From Taenia hydatigena (lineage: Eukaryota > Platyhelminthes > Cestoda > Cyclophyllidea > Taeniidae), in contig JADWOT020000001.1 in the NCBI GenBank assembly GCA_036345935.2, forward strand, positions 9,438,836-9,502,835: a stretch of DNA of 64,000 nucleotides, in the 5' to 3' direction. Below the pieces are notes generated by a model, which did not search any database, had not been told where the DNA came from, and worked only from the letters and a program-made list of their open reading frames with translations. This document shows positions 35,778 to 47,700 of the stretch, piece after piece. Every line of letters starts with the position of its first letter. The stretch's first letter is position 1. The translations under genes were made by a program, and so were the position numbers.

Positions 35778-36813
35778 CCACCAACACCACCACCGCATTT
35801 ATTTTTGATCGTTGTTGACAGAAATATGCATTTCGCTGCTACTTCCTCGTATTCTGTCTGGCCCTCGTTCCCACTGTCTTGGTGCTGTCGGGGTGCTGGT
35901 GTCAGTGTGGGCGGTGGTCACCACTAGTTGTAGGGCAGGGGAAGTCGGTGGAGGAGAGTGGGATATAGTAACCCGTGTGGGGGTCATTATGGAGGTCAAC
36001 GATGAAAAGAAGAAAGGGAATCAAGATTTGTGCTGGATTGAGTGTTTTCAGTGCTCGTGTTTCTCGGTATTGTCATAAAAGGATAATACTTAGTCGGTGA
36101 GTCAAAAGGCTGTCTTCTACTTCAGTAAGTTGGGGACGTGCAAACTGAGTGTATTAAATTTGGGCGTGGTCAGGTGGTTTTACCTGAATTATGGTGGCGC
36201 GATTGTTCGTGGTTGGTAGCGTTTTGTTAAATTAGGATGGATTCGAATTGTTTGCAACTGACTCCATCTGTCACATTGGAAGGCGCTTGAGAAGCACTTA
36301 TCCCCAACGAACGGCTATTCTTGATACTTTTACAATGCCCGCAATATTAAACAATTGATAGCTTGTGGCATTTTCAGCATTTTTGTGCACCAACTTTACT
36401 GGAGTTGCTACCTTCGGGATAGGCGTCATTTTAGCCAACACGCCTGTACACGTAAATGTAGATGCTATAAGAGCATTTGTCAAACTAAATAGGAAACACT
36501 ATCAAGCAAATAACTAGCAGAAGAATAAAGAGGGAAATTGAAGGAAACCTAACTGCACATGTCAGGAATACAACGTAAAAGCAAATTAGGTATATACAAA
36601 AGCTATCTGCCCATTGCGTTATCCACTGTCCTTTTCTGGCACAGCTAACTAGGGCAATTTAGGGTGTATGGTGTTGCAGTGCATGCGAAATCGATGAAAT
36701 GCAGGTCATCTGAGGTGAGAGTTTTGAATAAAATTACATGGCTTCTCCCGCACACAATCTAGTCAGGCAAAGCGCAGTCACCTATTCATTGCAGCAGGAT
36801 AATTAGTAAACAA
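35778..36813. other. No supported gene between H2B and H2A
   Basis: The + strand is G-rich just after H2B. No further histone gene or open frame of note is present. Confidence 0.6.
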
Positions 36814-36922
36814 CCAATGGCAGAGGGCGTTGACGTTGGCGAACCAATGGGATGTGCAAATTGGTTAGACTGCTCTGTGGCCAATAAGAAATGTGCCTCA
36901 ATGCGATAAATGTGCCTATAAG
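36814..36922 (+). promoter_or_regulatory. H2A promoter: four CCAAT boxes and TATA box
   Basis: CCAAT occurs at 36814-36818, 36844-36848 and 36881-36885, and its reverse ATTGG at 36860-36864. TATAAG is at 36917-36922. The set is dense and intact although the downstream coding region looks compromised. Confidence 0.7.
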
Positions 36923-37002
36923 GCGGAAGCAGTCCGGCATGTGACGGAATCACGCTTCAATCGGTTTGTTGTTTAGTGTGTCGACGGGGCGAGAAGAGAA
37001 GA

Positions 37003-37389
37003 ATTAGTGGAAGAGGCAAAGGTGGCAAGTCACGAGCCAAAGCGAAGACGAGGTCGGCGCGGGCAGGTCTGCAGTTCCCGGTGGGTCGAGCGCATCGTCT
37101 GTTGCGTCGTGGCAACTACGCGGAGCGTGTGGGTGCTGGAGCACCGGTCTACCAGGCAGCTGTGCTAGAACACCTGGTTGCCGAGGTGTTGGAGTTGGCG
37201 AGTAATGCAGCGCGCGACAACAAGAAGACGTGCATCATTTTTCGTCACCTACAATTGGCCATCCGCAAAGATGAGGAGCTGAACAAGTTGTTGGGTGGTG
37301 TGACCATTGCGCAGGCTGGTGTGCTGCCTAACATTCAGGCGGTGCTGCTACCGAAGAAGACGGAGAAGCCGGTGGGCAGTAAGGAGTAG
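37003..37389 (+). pseudogene. Histone H2A-like, start codon replaced by ATT
   Basis: From residue 2 this reads as H2A ([60 protein letters not shown]), 128 residues with an uninterrupted frame and a stop at 37387-37389. Position 1 is ATT (37003-37005), and no in-frame ATG lies between the TATA box and the body. The only upstream alternatives in frame are non-ATG codons such as GTG at 36976. Several near-invariant sites also differ: Val to Ala in GRAHRLL, Gln and His in [10 protein letters not shown], and TCIIFRHLQ where H2A has Arg and Pro (TRIIPRHLQ). The promoter and 3' stem-loop are intact. It is most likely a recently dead copy or a divergent variant using a non-ATG start. A sequencing error could explain the ATT but not all the substitutions. 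Confidence 0.8.
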
Positions 37390-37457
37390 GTCGACCAAGT
37401 GCCTTACTGACCACTGGACTGACTTGATGAGTCTGCTGCAACCATGAGCGTAACAAC

Positions 37458-37473
37458 GGTCCTTTTGAGGGCC
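37458..37473 (+). terminator. H2A histone 3' stem-loop
   Basis: GGTCCTTTTGAGGGCC forms a six-pair stem (one G-T) with the four-base loop TTTG, flanked upstream by AACAAC. A purine-rich CAAAGACG follows shortly after, resembling the histone downstream element. This is the processing signal of replication-dependent histone mRNAs, 68 bases after the stop. Confidence 0.85.
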
Positions 37474-40400
37474 ACTGCAAAGACGATTGTATGTTTTCCG
37501 CTTAGGCTACTGGAGAATGACCGAACGATTGGTGCTTTTGCAGTCACCTTTGAATGTGCTTTTGTGTGTGTGAACGAGTCTTTGGGAAATGGCGTATCTT
37601 ACTCTTCAGGTTGGAGGAGCGTTGGAGAGGGGTGGGTCATTGAGAGAGGAGGGATTGGGTGTAGAATTTTGGCGCAGTGGATGTGTTCGCGTAAGCCAAG
37701 AGATAGGAGAGTCATTGATGCAAAGTTGGTGAAAGCAGGTGTTGAATGTGTTAGTTACCGTGTCATTGGGTTTGGTTGTTTAAGAGGTACCTTGGCACGA
37801 GCAAAGCGCAGGTGAATTGGTTGGGCTTGTTTGGCGTCGGTAGTGAGGAATGACGTGGCGTTGGAAGCTGACGCGATGGAAGGGTGGTTGGAGTTGGGAT
37901 TGAGAACTAGTGGGAGGTGGACAGTACGTGGGTGCTGGTGGGGTGGGTTGAAGGGAGGATGTAGTGGCAATGCCATGGTTTGATTTCGGGTTTGATGCTT
38001 TTCTCGGTGGCATGTTTGCAGCACCACCGTGTTGGTTGTTTCCATTGCACCTGATTTGGCCTATATGCTCCTCAAGTATGGAAAACCTGAACAAATAGGC
38101 AGTTTGAATTGTTAAGTCCGTACCGAGATTTGCTTATTTTGAGTCTTTCTTTGCGCTATGCTCACAATCTGATTCAGCAATGTGAAATGCGAATTTAAGA
38201 CAAGGAAAGTTGTGCACTAGCCCTCACCCAGAAACATATCTTCCCACATATGGTGGCATTTTTCTGCGTCCAATGTGTTGTCTGCATTATTATTGCAACT
38301 GTAGAGGCGACATCCTTCTCCCATCCTAGCATAGTCGGCTTTGAGAGTTGAAGTGACAATCTAACAAATATTTTGGACACACTCTTCTTCACGACCAACG
38401 GGCTGTCTCGGCATTCAATCACAACAGCCGCGAATGAATCCCTATGTGCCTTGGGGAGCTTGGTAGTTGCTTTTATCAAACCCTCTTTAAATAATAGATA
38501 CATGAGAAATGCTCAAGGAATGGTCAGTGTCTCGTTATCTGCCACCAACGCCGTTTACTTTGACTCTGATCCACGCTCAAGCCATAGGCGCAATTATTTC
38601 GCATCATAAATCAGCGCACGAACTCCGTTTCAATAATAGTAAAGGCATATGGAGGTACTGGCAGAAAATCAGTGATATAAAACGACGGCTGAAACTGATT
38701 CCTTGTGTTTTTCCAGCAAGAGGAAATGAGCCAAGCATTATGGCATTCATCCGCTGACCAAATGCATAGGAATATTAGTTGCGCAGGCACTTAATTGACG
38801 CGCATCAACTTTTACTATTTCCCTCGTTATGCCTTGCAAATGCCAAGCTGGATTTGGCATTTCAGTCCTTTTTAAAGGAGTTGAGAGCTTATTTGTCAGA
38901 ATAGGCATTGTTCATGCATTGGCATTATGAGAAGCTATACTTCAATCGTCATAACAATTGATAAGTGTGTAAAGATCATGCCCTGACGCTTTTGGAATTT
39001 CCTCTGTCACATTAGAAGATGCGTACTTGTGTAGACTACTCCCTATCCCATTTAAGTCATTTTGACTGCAATGCGGTAAATCATATGTTAGTGCTGACCA
39101 TTGCGTTGATGGTGGACGCATGGTGTCGAATTGCAACCATTTGCAATTTTGACTGTACAATCAACCTCAAGCGGCACAGTGATTCACAACTCGATGAAGA
39201 CCTGTTGCTTTTGGGGTTTATTTCATTCGGTTGAGTTTTGAATCAGTTCGTGGACAGATGGATGAGCAAGCAGGCGGATAATTTGATAAAGGATGGGATG
39301 ATTAAATGAGAAACTCACTTTTGATGCCAATTCCGTAGTTCTAAGTAACCTTAATTTGGCATGTCCGTCAGTCCCCTTCAGCCTAAGTCAGTGTAATATT
39401 CTTGGTACTGAGGAGGTGATACCGTTTGTGTAGGAATCAATTTTGCATAGAAAGTAAAGGAGAGGCAAGGAGCCAAAAGATACGAATTTCTCAGATGGCA
39501 CGGCAATCAACTTCCAAACATATTACCTATTTGGCATTTCATTCTGCCGAATCTGAGGACTGAGATTGTTAAATCGACAGCTCGAAAAATAGGGTGGAAA
39601 TCTGGCACGGACTTAAAAAATTATCACCACTCAAAATGAAATGCAGGTTTCAAATTGCCTCTTTGTCCTAATTTTATCAATTTTATGGCAAATAGAGCCT
39701 GATCGAATGCATAGCAGACGCAGAGAGAACTGGCAACACAGACGTGCTGCAAATTTGCCTCAATTTGGAGCAAAACGCAACATGTCGCGCACAACCGAGC
39801 GGAACACGAATACAAACCCAATCATACCACACACTCTAACCGCCATCAGTGATGAATTGCAGTGAGCCCTTCAAGGAGACTCACCTATCCTCTCATCGAA
39901 ATTCTTAAAAGTAAATCTTCCCATGACTTTAAGCTGTCCCGACTTCCAATTATGACATTTGTGAGCGATCCCATATGGACCTAGAGTAACGAAGTAGTTG
40001 TCTTCTTCAACGTGAACACCTACTTCAGCCATCTCGTCAAGGTCGAGTCCGAGGAGCGCTAAGGGATCCGCGTGACCCCACAGCACAACCGACTCACATT
40101 ACCAGTAGCGAGTTGCTGATTGACGAAATGGCACAAATGAAGAAGGCGGATGGGAATAAAGTGAATATGAATCGGTGAAATGCAATGGAGTGAGCCAGGG
40201 ACCCCAAGCATTGTACCAGCGTCAGCAATTTATTTACCAACCCAGACCATTGCAGCATAACCTTTTCATAATTTCCTTTTTCCTCTCAACCCTTTCTGCT
40301 ACTCGCAGCCAACAACCTTCTATACATTTGCTTCCTTATTCAATCCAAGTTATCTTAACCACTTCTTCGTATTTTTTGGTTTCTAAGTCGACCATCTGTC

Positions 40401-41259
40401 ACGTTTATTGAAAATGCTCTAACCAAAAGAGATATCGCTTAAAGCCTACCTTTACAGAGGCATTGCTAACTTTATTGTGGATACTCGCTGCTATGGAGAT
40501 GGTCCTCTTCAGACGCCAAGTCGCTTAAAATCTGTCAGTTCTTTCGCATGACATTAGTGAGGGCGTATGACCACTCAAATTACATGGCTTAAATGAACTC
40601 CTCATGTGAGGAGGAAGCGGTGGACGCCCCTCACGAATAAATGTAGCAAGGAGAGAAGAATAATGCCGCTAGGAGCCTCTAGACGCAGTTTATACTGAGC
40701 ACAAATGACCAAATACCGCAAGTTGCCCTATCATTCTTCTAAAAGGTAGATAAGTGGCATTGCTCTGCTAGCATGTACATGCTAGGCAAAATCCAAGTTC
40801 ACCATACTCATCAACGAAAAAATAGATAAACTATCTTAGATCGGGCAAATGAAATGTAATGTTCCCATCACGAAGAGGTGCTTTAAGAAATGAAGCCTCT
40901 GCGAAATACCTTCCAGGCTTAAATTGTGACAAATGAGCAAATTGAGCTTAATAATGCTGTTCAACATAGATCGTGGTTTACATGCGAAAACCGTTCTACT
41001 ACTTGTCTCAAACGTGTCAGAGCATTCTCATGGTCAAGACATCAACTGCTGATTAGTAAGGACCGGAGCTAAGCCTTCACTTCTCACATGCTGCTCGAGT
41101 GACGGCAGTAAGTTGTTACTTTGTTTTCCGTTTCAAATCTATCGTAGTACCTAAAACGTCGCCTTCAACTAGAGCATCATTGTGGACACAGAACATGAAG
41201 GTTGTTTAGCTTTGCAAAAATAAATTACACTACACGTCAGAACTTTGTTCTATGCAATC
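37474..41259. other. No supported gene
   Basis: The first 600 bases are G-rich on + and give spurious frames on both strands. A 102-codon - frame (38195-38503) has plausible composition but no recognisable domain. Nothing else was identified. Confidence 0.4.
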
Positions 41260-41740
41260 AACAAAACAGTTTTCGACAATGATGTGTGTGCGCAGTCGTT
41301 GATCTGGTCGAAATTATATAGGCACAGTTCGTCGGGCCGCCCACCCCGTTGCCTAATTAAGCACTGCAATAACGATGAGCCAAGTGTGTGAGTCTGTCAC
41401 AGTTGTCTATCTGCCATTTCATTCATAAGTCAGATCAGCACAAGTTGTAGCACCGTGCGTGGTTGGTAAGACCCGCAATTCTGCAAAGTCGTATGCCCTT
41501 GTCTTAGGACAGACCGACATTTCATTCGGGAACTGCGGTCTAATGTTGCTGTGTCCGCATTGCTGCTAAAAACGAGTCATTTCAAAATGGGTGGAAAATC
41601 ACGAGTCAAAGCTGCAGTTTAGCAGGAATGATTAGAATCGTGACTTAACCCGAGCCTACTTCTTGTCTATGTGTTACACATTCTGCTCTATGGAAGTTGT
41701 CTTAAAAGCAGACACAGTTATTTTGGCAATCCGACAATTT
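41260..41740 (+). repeat. Inverted copy of 56150-56648, with gene relic
   Basis: Read forward, this matches the reverse complement of 56150-56648. It contains the relic of a coding segment: CKVVCPCLRTDRHFI, then KTSHFKMGGKSRVKA, closely matching the - strand frame at 56270-56548. Here the frame has a TAA just before and is truncated after KAAV by a deletion of roughly 70 bases relative to the right copy. It is a dead third copy of the unrecognised gene of the right arm. Confidence 0.7.
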
Positions 41741-44700
41741 TCTTAGTAGTCACTTGCGTTATGTGTGCGCAATATTCATACACACTACAGGAGGAGCTGG
41801 CTCACGTACTGCTAAATTCTGAAACCAACGCGTAACTTTGTAAACCGCCTTAACTACCTCACAAACTTTTACTGAATTGGAACCCCCGAGCAATTAGTTC
41901 GGGATCCAAAACGCTGCAGCAATTGGCAGAAAGGACTTCTCAAATTGCAAAGATTGAGGATGTTTGCAAACTCAACAAGAAGCTGATATGTCCATGGATA
42001 TCCTTTAATAATGAAGGTCCATCCTCAAGCGAGATTGGAACATCAATATTTGTGGTTAAATGCGCATCTCGACTTGGTCTTCATGTGAATTTCTTGCTGT
42101 ACTGCATGAGCAAAAGCCACCTACAACTGCCTATGTTGTTGAGTACGGTTGTTGCAATGCAGCACAGTGGCAGCAAATACTTCGCTGAAGAAATTAGTCG
42201 GCATAGAATATGCGAATCAACTGAATGTCTCTCTGACGTTAACTGCGTGTGCATGTAATTGGCTTTCTGTGCTCGTTTCTTTTAACAAATTGAACCTTGT
42301 TCGACAAAATTGTCCTTTCTAAAATAGCAAATCATCTGACAATCTGCATGATCGCCTGACACATCGCAATGCTAAATGAATGGATTCAGAACGGTAACTG
42401 CAGTACTTTGTTTGTTTGACTGCCGGATCCGACTGCCGTCATTTCGGTGGCTCCTCAGGCATTGTGTCTTCTTTTGCCTCTAAGGAAGTCTTACTACGAT
42501 ACATTGGTGGCAGCGCAATGAAAATCCAAATTCAAAGGAGTTCCATCCTGATTTAAACCATTTGCGACTAAATTTAGCAGTGCGGGGAAAGTGCATATGC
42601 CATGTATGGGTAAAATCGCCGAATAACCATCACAGATGGGCCGGGAAATACGTCTACCTTCAGCACCTATCCTAAATTTGTGTTCTGCAGGGAAGTAATT
42701 AACAACGAATGTAGCAGTAGTGAGAGTTTTACAGCCACACCTGCATTAGGACGCCAGAGATGTGAACAATCTCGAAACATCACTCTTACAGAACTGTGTT
42801 GGATTCTGTGCTCTCTTGTGCGAATCTGCTTTTGGACCGCTATTCCAAGTTCTGCCTATGAACACACACGATTATCAGCTGAACTTCCGTCTCTGAATTC
42901 AGCTCTAAAGCCCAGCTGGACAAAGTCCAGTAGAATCGTCAGGAAGGATAGGTGATTTTGCGGTCAAGTATCTGCTCAGTTGCATCGAATTTTGAAGACT
43001 GGTATGACTGTTCTGGGGGTGTTTTTCTTCAGCACCCATTACTCTGTGACATCTGAGGCAAGAGGTTTATTAAGAAGATCGCCGAAGATGCCGCTAAAGT
43101 GAAGTGAGGAGCTATGTGATGCAGCCATTTTCAAACACGGTCATTCAAGTGGCCAATTTGCCTTGGGAGCATTACGATTTTGCCTTCGAACGTGGTGAAA
43201 CAATTTTCGAACAGCGGATGACTCTTCTTTTGCAATTCTGAATCGCCTAAGTGCGTAAGCCAGCACAGCAAATTGGAGAGCATTTAAGTGCACGTACACG
43301 CAGTTGTGCACGCATTTTAGTTTTTGAGGTACGTTCATATGCTGACAGAATAAATTTACGTCATCAACATGGTGCTTACTGATGTATTGGTATCTCCGTG
43401 AACTGACGGCAAGTGCCAAACTTAAACATCTTGCAATCATTCCTCAAGATGGCTTTAAACTACCTCAGTAGGTAAGGAATTGCCTTTTGTGATAATTGGA
43501 TTTTAGAATGCAGCAGTATATAAGCCAACACTCATGACGAAAGTGACCACCGAGAAATTATCAAGATGTCCTGGAGGCGCCGTCCTCGCCACCTGCCAAT
43601 ATCTTCACATTATTTTTTTCTGTGTCGCCCAAGTGGTAGTGGATATTCTCCTGTTAGACGATATTTCAACAGCAGGCTCGTCATTGAAATTAAGTGGATA
43701 AGCATATGTGCGAACTACTACTGCGTGAGAACCCTCCAATCACCTCTCATAACAGACGGGATTCCCTGCATTACCATTGGAATGTTACAAAATTTTTCGC
43801 CAAAACCCTCTGCAAAATGATGCCGAAAAAGACAGAAACATTGGTTCATTTTTTGCGCTTGATACAGAGTTGTTGAAAATGTTGTTTCGATGACATCATT
43901 AAATAAGAACCCATCTTCTCGGTTCCTGACTTCAATTGCTTAGCACAGAGGGGTTAAGTAAACGAGTTCTACTAATTACACTATAGTAATAGCGGAGGGG
44001 GTAAGGTGTAGACTAGTGCAGTCGCGAGACTCTTGGATTAGATACGGGAGGGTGGCTACTGTCTTCTTTAAGACCCCGCGAGGCACCACCTGCCCTGTCC
44101 ATGGTATACAACTTCTTGATGACGGTCAACGAGCTACCCTGCCCTGCCCTGCTCTGCATAGCGCTTCTCTGTGTGCATATTCATATACATAGGTGAATGA
44201 TACTCGAAGTGTCTTACTAAATAACGATAGATGCAAAGGTAAGTAAACTAAGTCCCCAGCAAATGTTGAAGGAAAAAGACCATGCCAAAATTATTAAAAA
44301 GCAGCTTCTTTCAAGCAGGTTGAACCGCACCCTAGAATTTCCTTCAGACGAAAGGAGACATATTTCTTTGGTAGAATGCGCATGTTCTCTGTACAGAAAG
44401 AGGCATGAGGCTACTGGCCAGCCCACCGAAATCAGTCTTTGAACAACCAACAAACGCATTATATAGCTTCTCTCTGCAGACGGTTTCGTAGGCTGAAAGT
44501 GTGATCACATGACATTATTTTCGACGCAATTGAAAAGCCTAAAATAGTTCACTGCTGTCTTTCACAAGATATTGTCGCTGCGTACCGCTCCTGGTTTGGC
44601 CACTTTCTTGTCCTCTAACGAATTCTGGTATAGCTCCACAGTTTAGCACAACATTGTACAACGCATTACGCAGTAGTGGCACGCATGTCTCCCTCCCTCC

Positions 44701-47700
44701 TTCTTTTAATCTCTCATCAACACCAACGATCAACTCGATGTCGAATGCTTTCCATTACCTTTTTTCTAATAGTCCTTCTTAACTGCGGCATGTACTTGTC
44801 TTGTGCACACTGTTACATGCAGTGGTTGCTGAATCATCTGCAAGTTACTTCGAAGCACTGGAATGGACCTCTTTCTCCATTGTCATGGCTTGCTGTCAAT
44901 TCTTTTGAATTACCTGATAAGGCGTCTACCCAGCTTTTGGTTAATCTTGACAGAATTATCCATAAAAATCTGTGACTTGCGGAATTTACGGAAACCACTC
45001 TGGAGAGCACTTGCTAGGTACCTGAGGTGGGCTTCTCTAAAGTGATCTTAGAACGCATTTAAACCATTGAAAAATGAATCTCTTCATTATTCTGGGGGGT
45101 TTGAAATCCCTCTAGTCATGCAGATGGGCAAAAAACTAGTGGTGAAAGGAAGGGATGCAGGTACTGCGTTGACCCTCCATGTTTAGACGCCAAAATAATC
45201 TACAGGTTATTTGTTTTAGGAAAGAAACCAACGATTTCTCCCAGATTCTTATAATCTCGAAATCTTGATTATAATGCTGGTTTAATGACGTGCGTCAATG
45301 CAAAAGCCAGGCATATGCTGCAAAACTTATTTAACAAGGGAAACTGCACTTTTAGCTTTTTCGCGAGCAACTTTAGAATTTAGTCTGTGTCAAACTGCTT
45401 TACCAATATTAACTGATGCACTAAGATGGAACTAATGTTAATTAATCTATAGTCGCAGTAATCCCTTAGATGCTTCTCGTTAAATTTGCATTGTTACGGC
45501 AACCAAAAATCCGTAGCAGAACTTTAGCACCTTGGCTGCTCACTTACCTCTCAGGCTTGGCTTCAGAGACTTATTAGGACAATTTAGCTTTTTCCGGGTA
45601 GCTGGCGTCGGGGCCGTGCCAGCAGTGTCATTCTCATCTGTTCACCCAATACTTGAATATTGCGTTCGAGTATTAAGTGCTCTTCATCTTCAGAGAAGTC
45701 TCATCGCTCTGCATTACATCGGGGAGAAGGTTGTACGATTTAAACTCTAAACATTTTTTATTTCTAGGTCAATGCTTACTTTGTTTTTAGGTTTATTTGT
45801 CAATTGGTCAAACTTGAAGCCAGGAAGGACTAATACGATAGGCATTTTAAAACGTCAGTTATTAAAAAAACAGACGAATAACAAAAAATGTTAAAATATT
45901 CCTAACAACCCAAAGCCATGTCTGCTCTTTATTCTGGTATCATTAAGTCATAACTACATAATCTGCCTCACTACTCCTAATGGAAGGGAAAGGCACCTGG
46001 TGTACCCCGCCTCCCTTACCTCCCTTCCCCGATCCCGGCATTATCCACTGAACTGAAAAACAGACGTCTCTATAACTACCGAGGGCAGTGAGATTGTTGG
46101 GGAATATGGGACCCAATGTTCAATTATTGTCCTTCCGCAAAATGAAAAATAAATCATGCGATAACATTTATTTAACACTAGCTTACTTTGTAGTCAACGG
46201 TTAGATTAGGCAAAACCCAAGTTTTTCACAGGAGAAAAGTGATTCTGTCACTGTGCCACAAAGTGCTAGCGTTACGGAGAGGAAGTCACAACACGTGCAG
46301 AGGCGATAACACCTGGGGATCACGAAGAGATGAAAACGGATCAACAAACACTAACCAAGATCACTCACTCTGCACACACATAGAGGTCAGAGGTGTTGCA
46401 TTCAAAGGCTACAAAAAATAAGAAAGCAGTAGTTATGGGCAGACAGAGTCAGTTAGACAGATGAGAAGAGAGAATAAGGAAAACAGATGAAACTAGCTTT
46501 GCAGTAGTTAATGCTAGCGATTTGCTTACCGCTTCAGCAGGGACAATCAGCGTCCTTCGACTCTACCATGCCAGGTGGGAAAGGCAAGGAGTTAGGATGA
46601 TGATTTGGCCTGTTTACTCATTTCCTTAGAAAGAACCTAAACATTTTTTGTGCATATCTGTGGAATAATAAAAAGGGAAACGTTCAGAAACTCTGAACAC
46701 ATAATCGCAATAAGGTCATTTGACGCACTTTCAAAGATGAGGTACGTCAACAAGGAACGCAATGTTGAACCAAACTTTGGAATAGTAAGTCACCCACTAA
46801 TTAAGTGACTGGTTGCACAAAAGCAGCAATTGTGGACACACCCATCGATATCATTCTGCACGTTGAGTGCTGCGTTCAGAGTGCAAACTGGCTTCACGTG
46901 CTGGTTGTGCTGTTAATTCGGCAAATGTAACCGTTCCCACTGACGGGCCACTCCCATTCGACTGCTGCAACAGGAGCGTTCGCATCCGCTATTGCTGCTG
47001 TTGCGCCGGTATCGGCCAGAATAACTTCTGATGTAGAAGTGGCAGTCAGAGCTGCCTCATCAATGGGTCCCACACTTGTGGTGATCGGTGTTTCTATTCC
47101 TAACTCTTAATGGTGTTTGCACCGATCATCCCATCGCCCGACTATGAAGAGTGGCACAGTCAATTCGATGGAGGAAATTCCGTAACTTGTAGACTCGGAC
47201 AGTGTTGGGAGAACCCTTAATTCCATCTCGATAGGCCGGAGGTCGAAGATGGTGGCTCTGAAGCTAAATACCATGGCACGAAAAGCTACAGCTCTGCTGA
47301 TACAACTTGGAGGAAAAATTGACTCCCACATGACCCGCTCGGTGGCTCTTCATGACTACCACTCCAACCGCTCAAAATAAGTTGTTGCATCAAAATTACA
47401 TAATGGATGAAATTGTGACAGCGCTAGGCGATGTAGTGCCACAAAATGACCTGCAAACAGCCCCAACAACGCCACTCTCTCGGAAACTAGACCACCTGAA
47501 AAGGCTCAACTGCATTCATCACAACTAAAACATGGATATGCAAAGCATTGCGGTGGCAAATTTTTAGATGTGGAAATTAATACCGCTGTAGCAAATGTTG
47601 TGGAGGTTGGAATTTTATGTTAAAATAATGAGTACCGGGGTCGGCCATCGCCAGTGTGTCACCTCACGTTCGTGGCGTTCCAGCAACGGCGTTTTCAATT

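Noticed and set aside
36976..37389. H2A with nine extra N-terminal residues from a GTG start
   Set aside because: H2A proteins begin at SGRGKGG after Met. GTG is not a normal eukaryotic start and the extra residues are unlike any H2A tail.
37444..37815. 123-codon frame starting just before the H2A stem-loop
   Set aside because: It overlaps the histone 3' processing signal and is made of G-rich low-complexity sequence.
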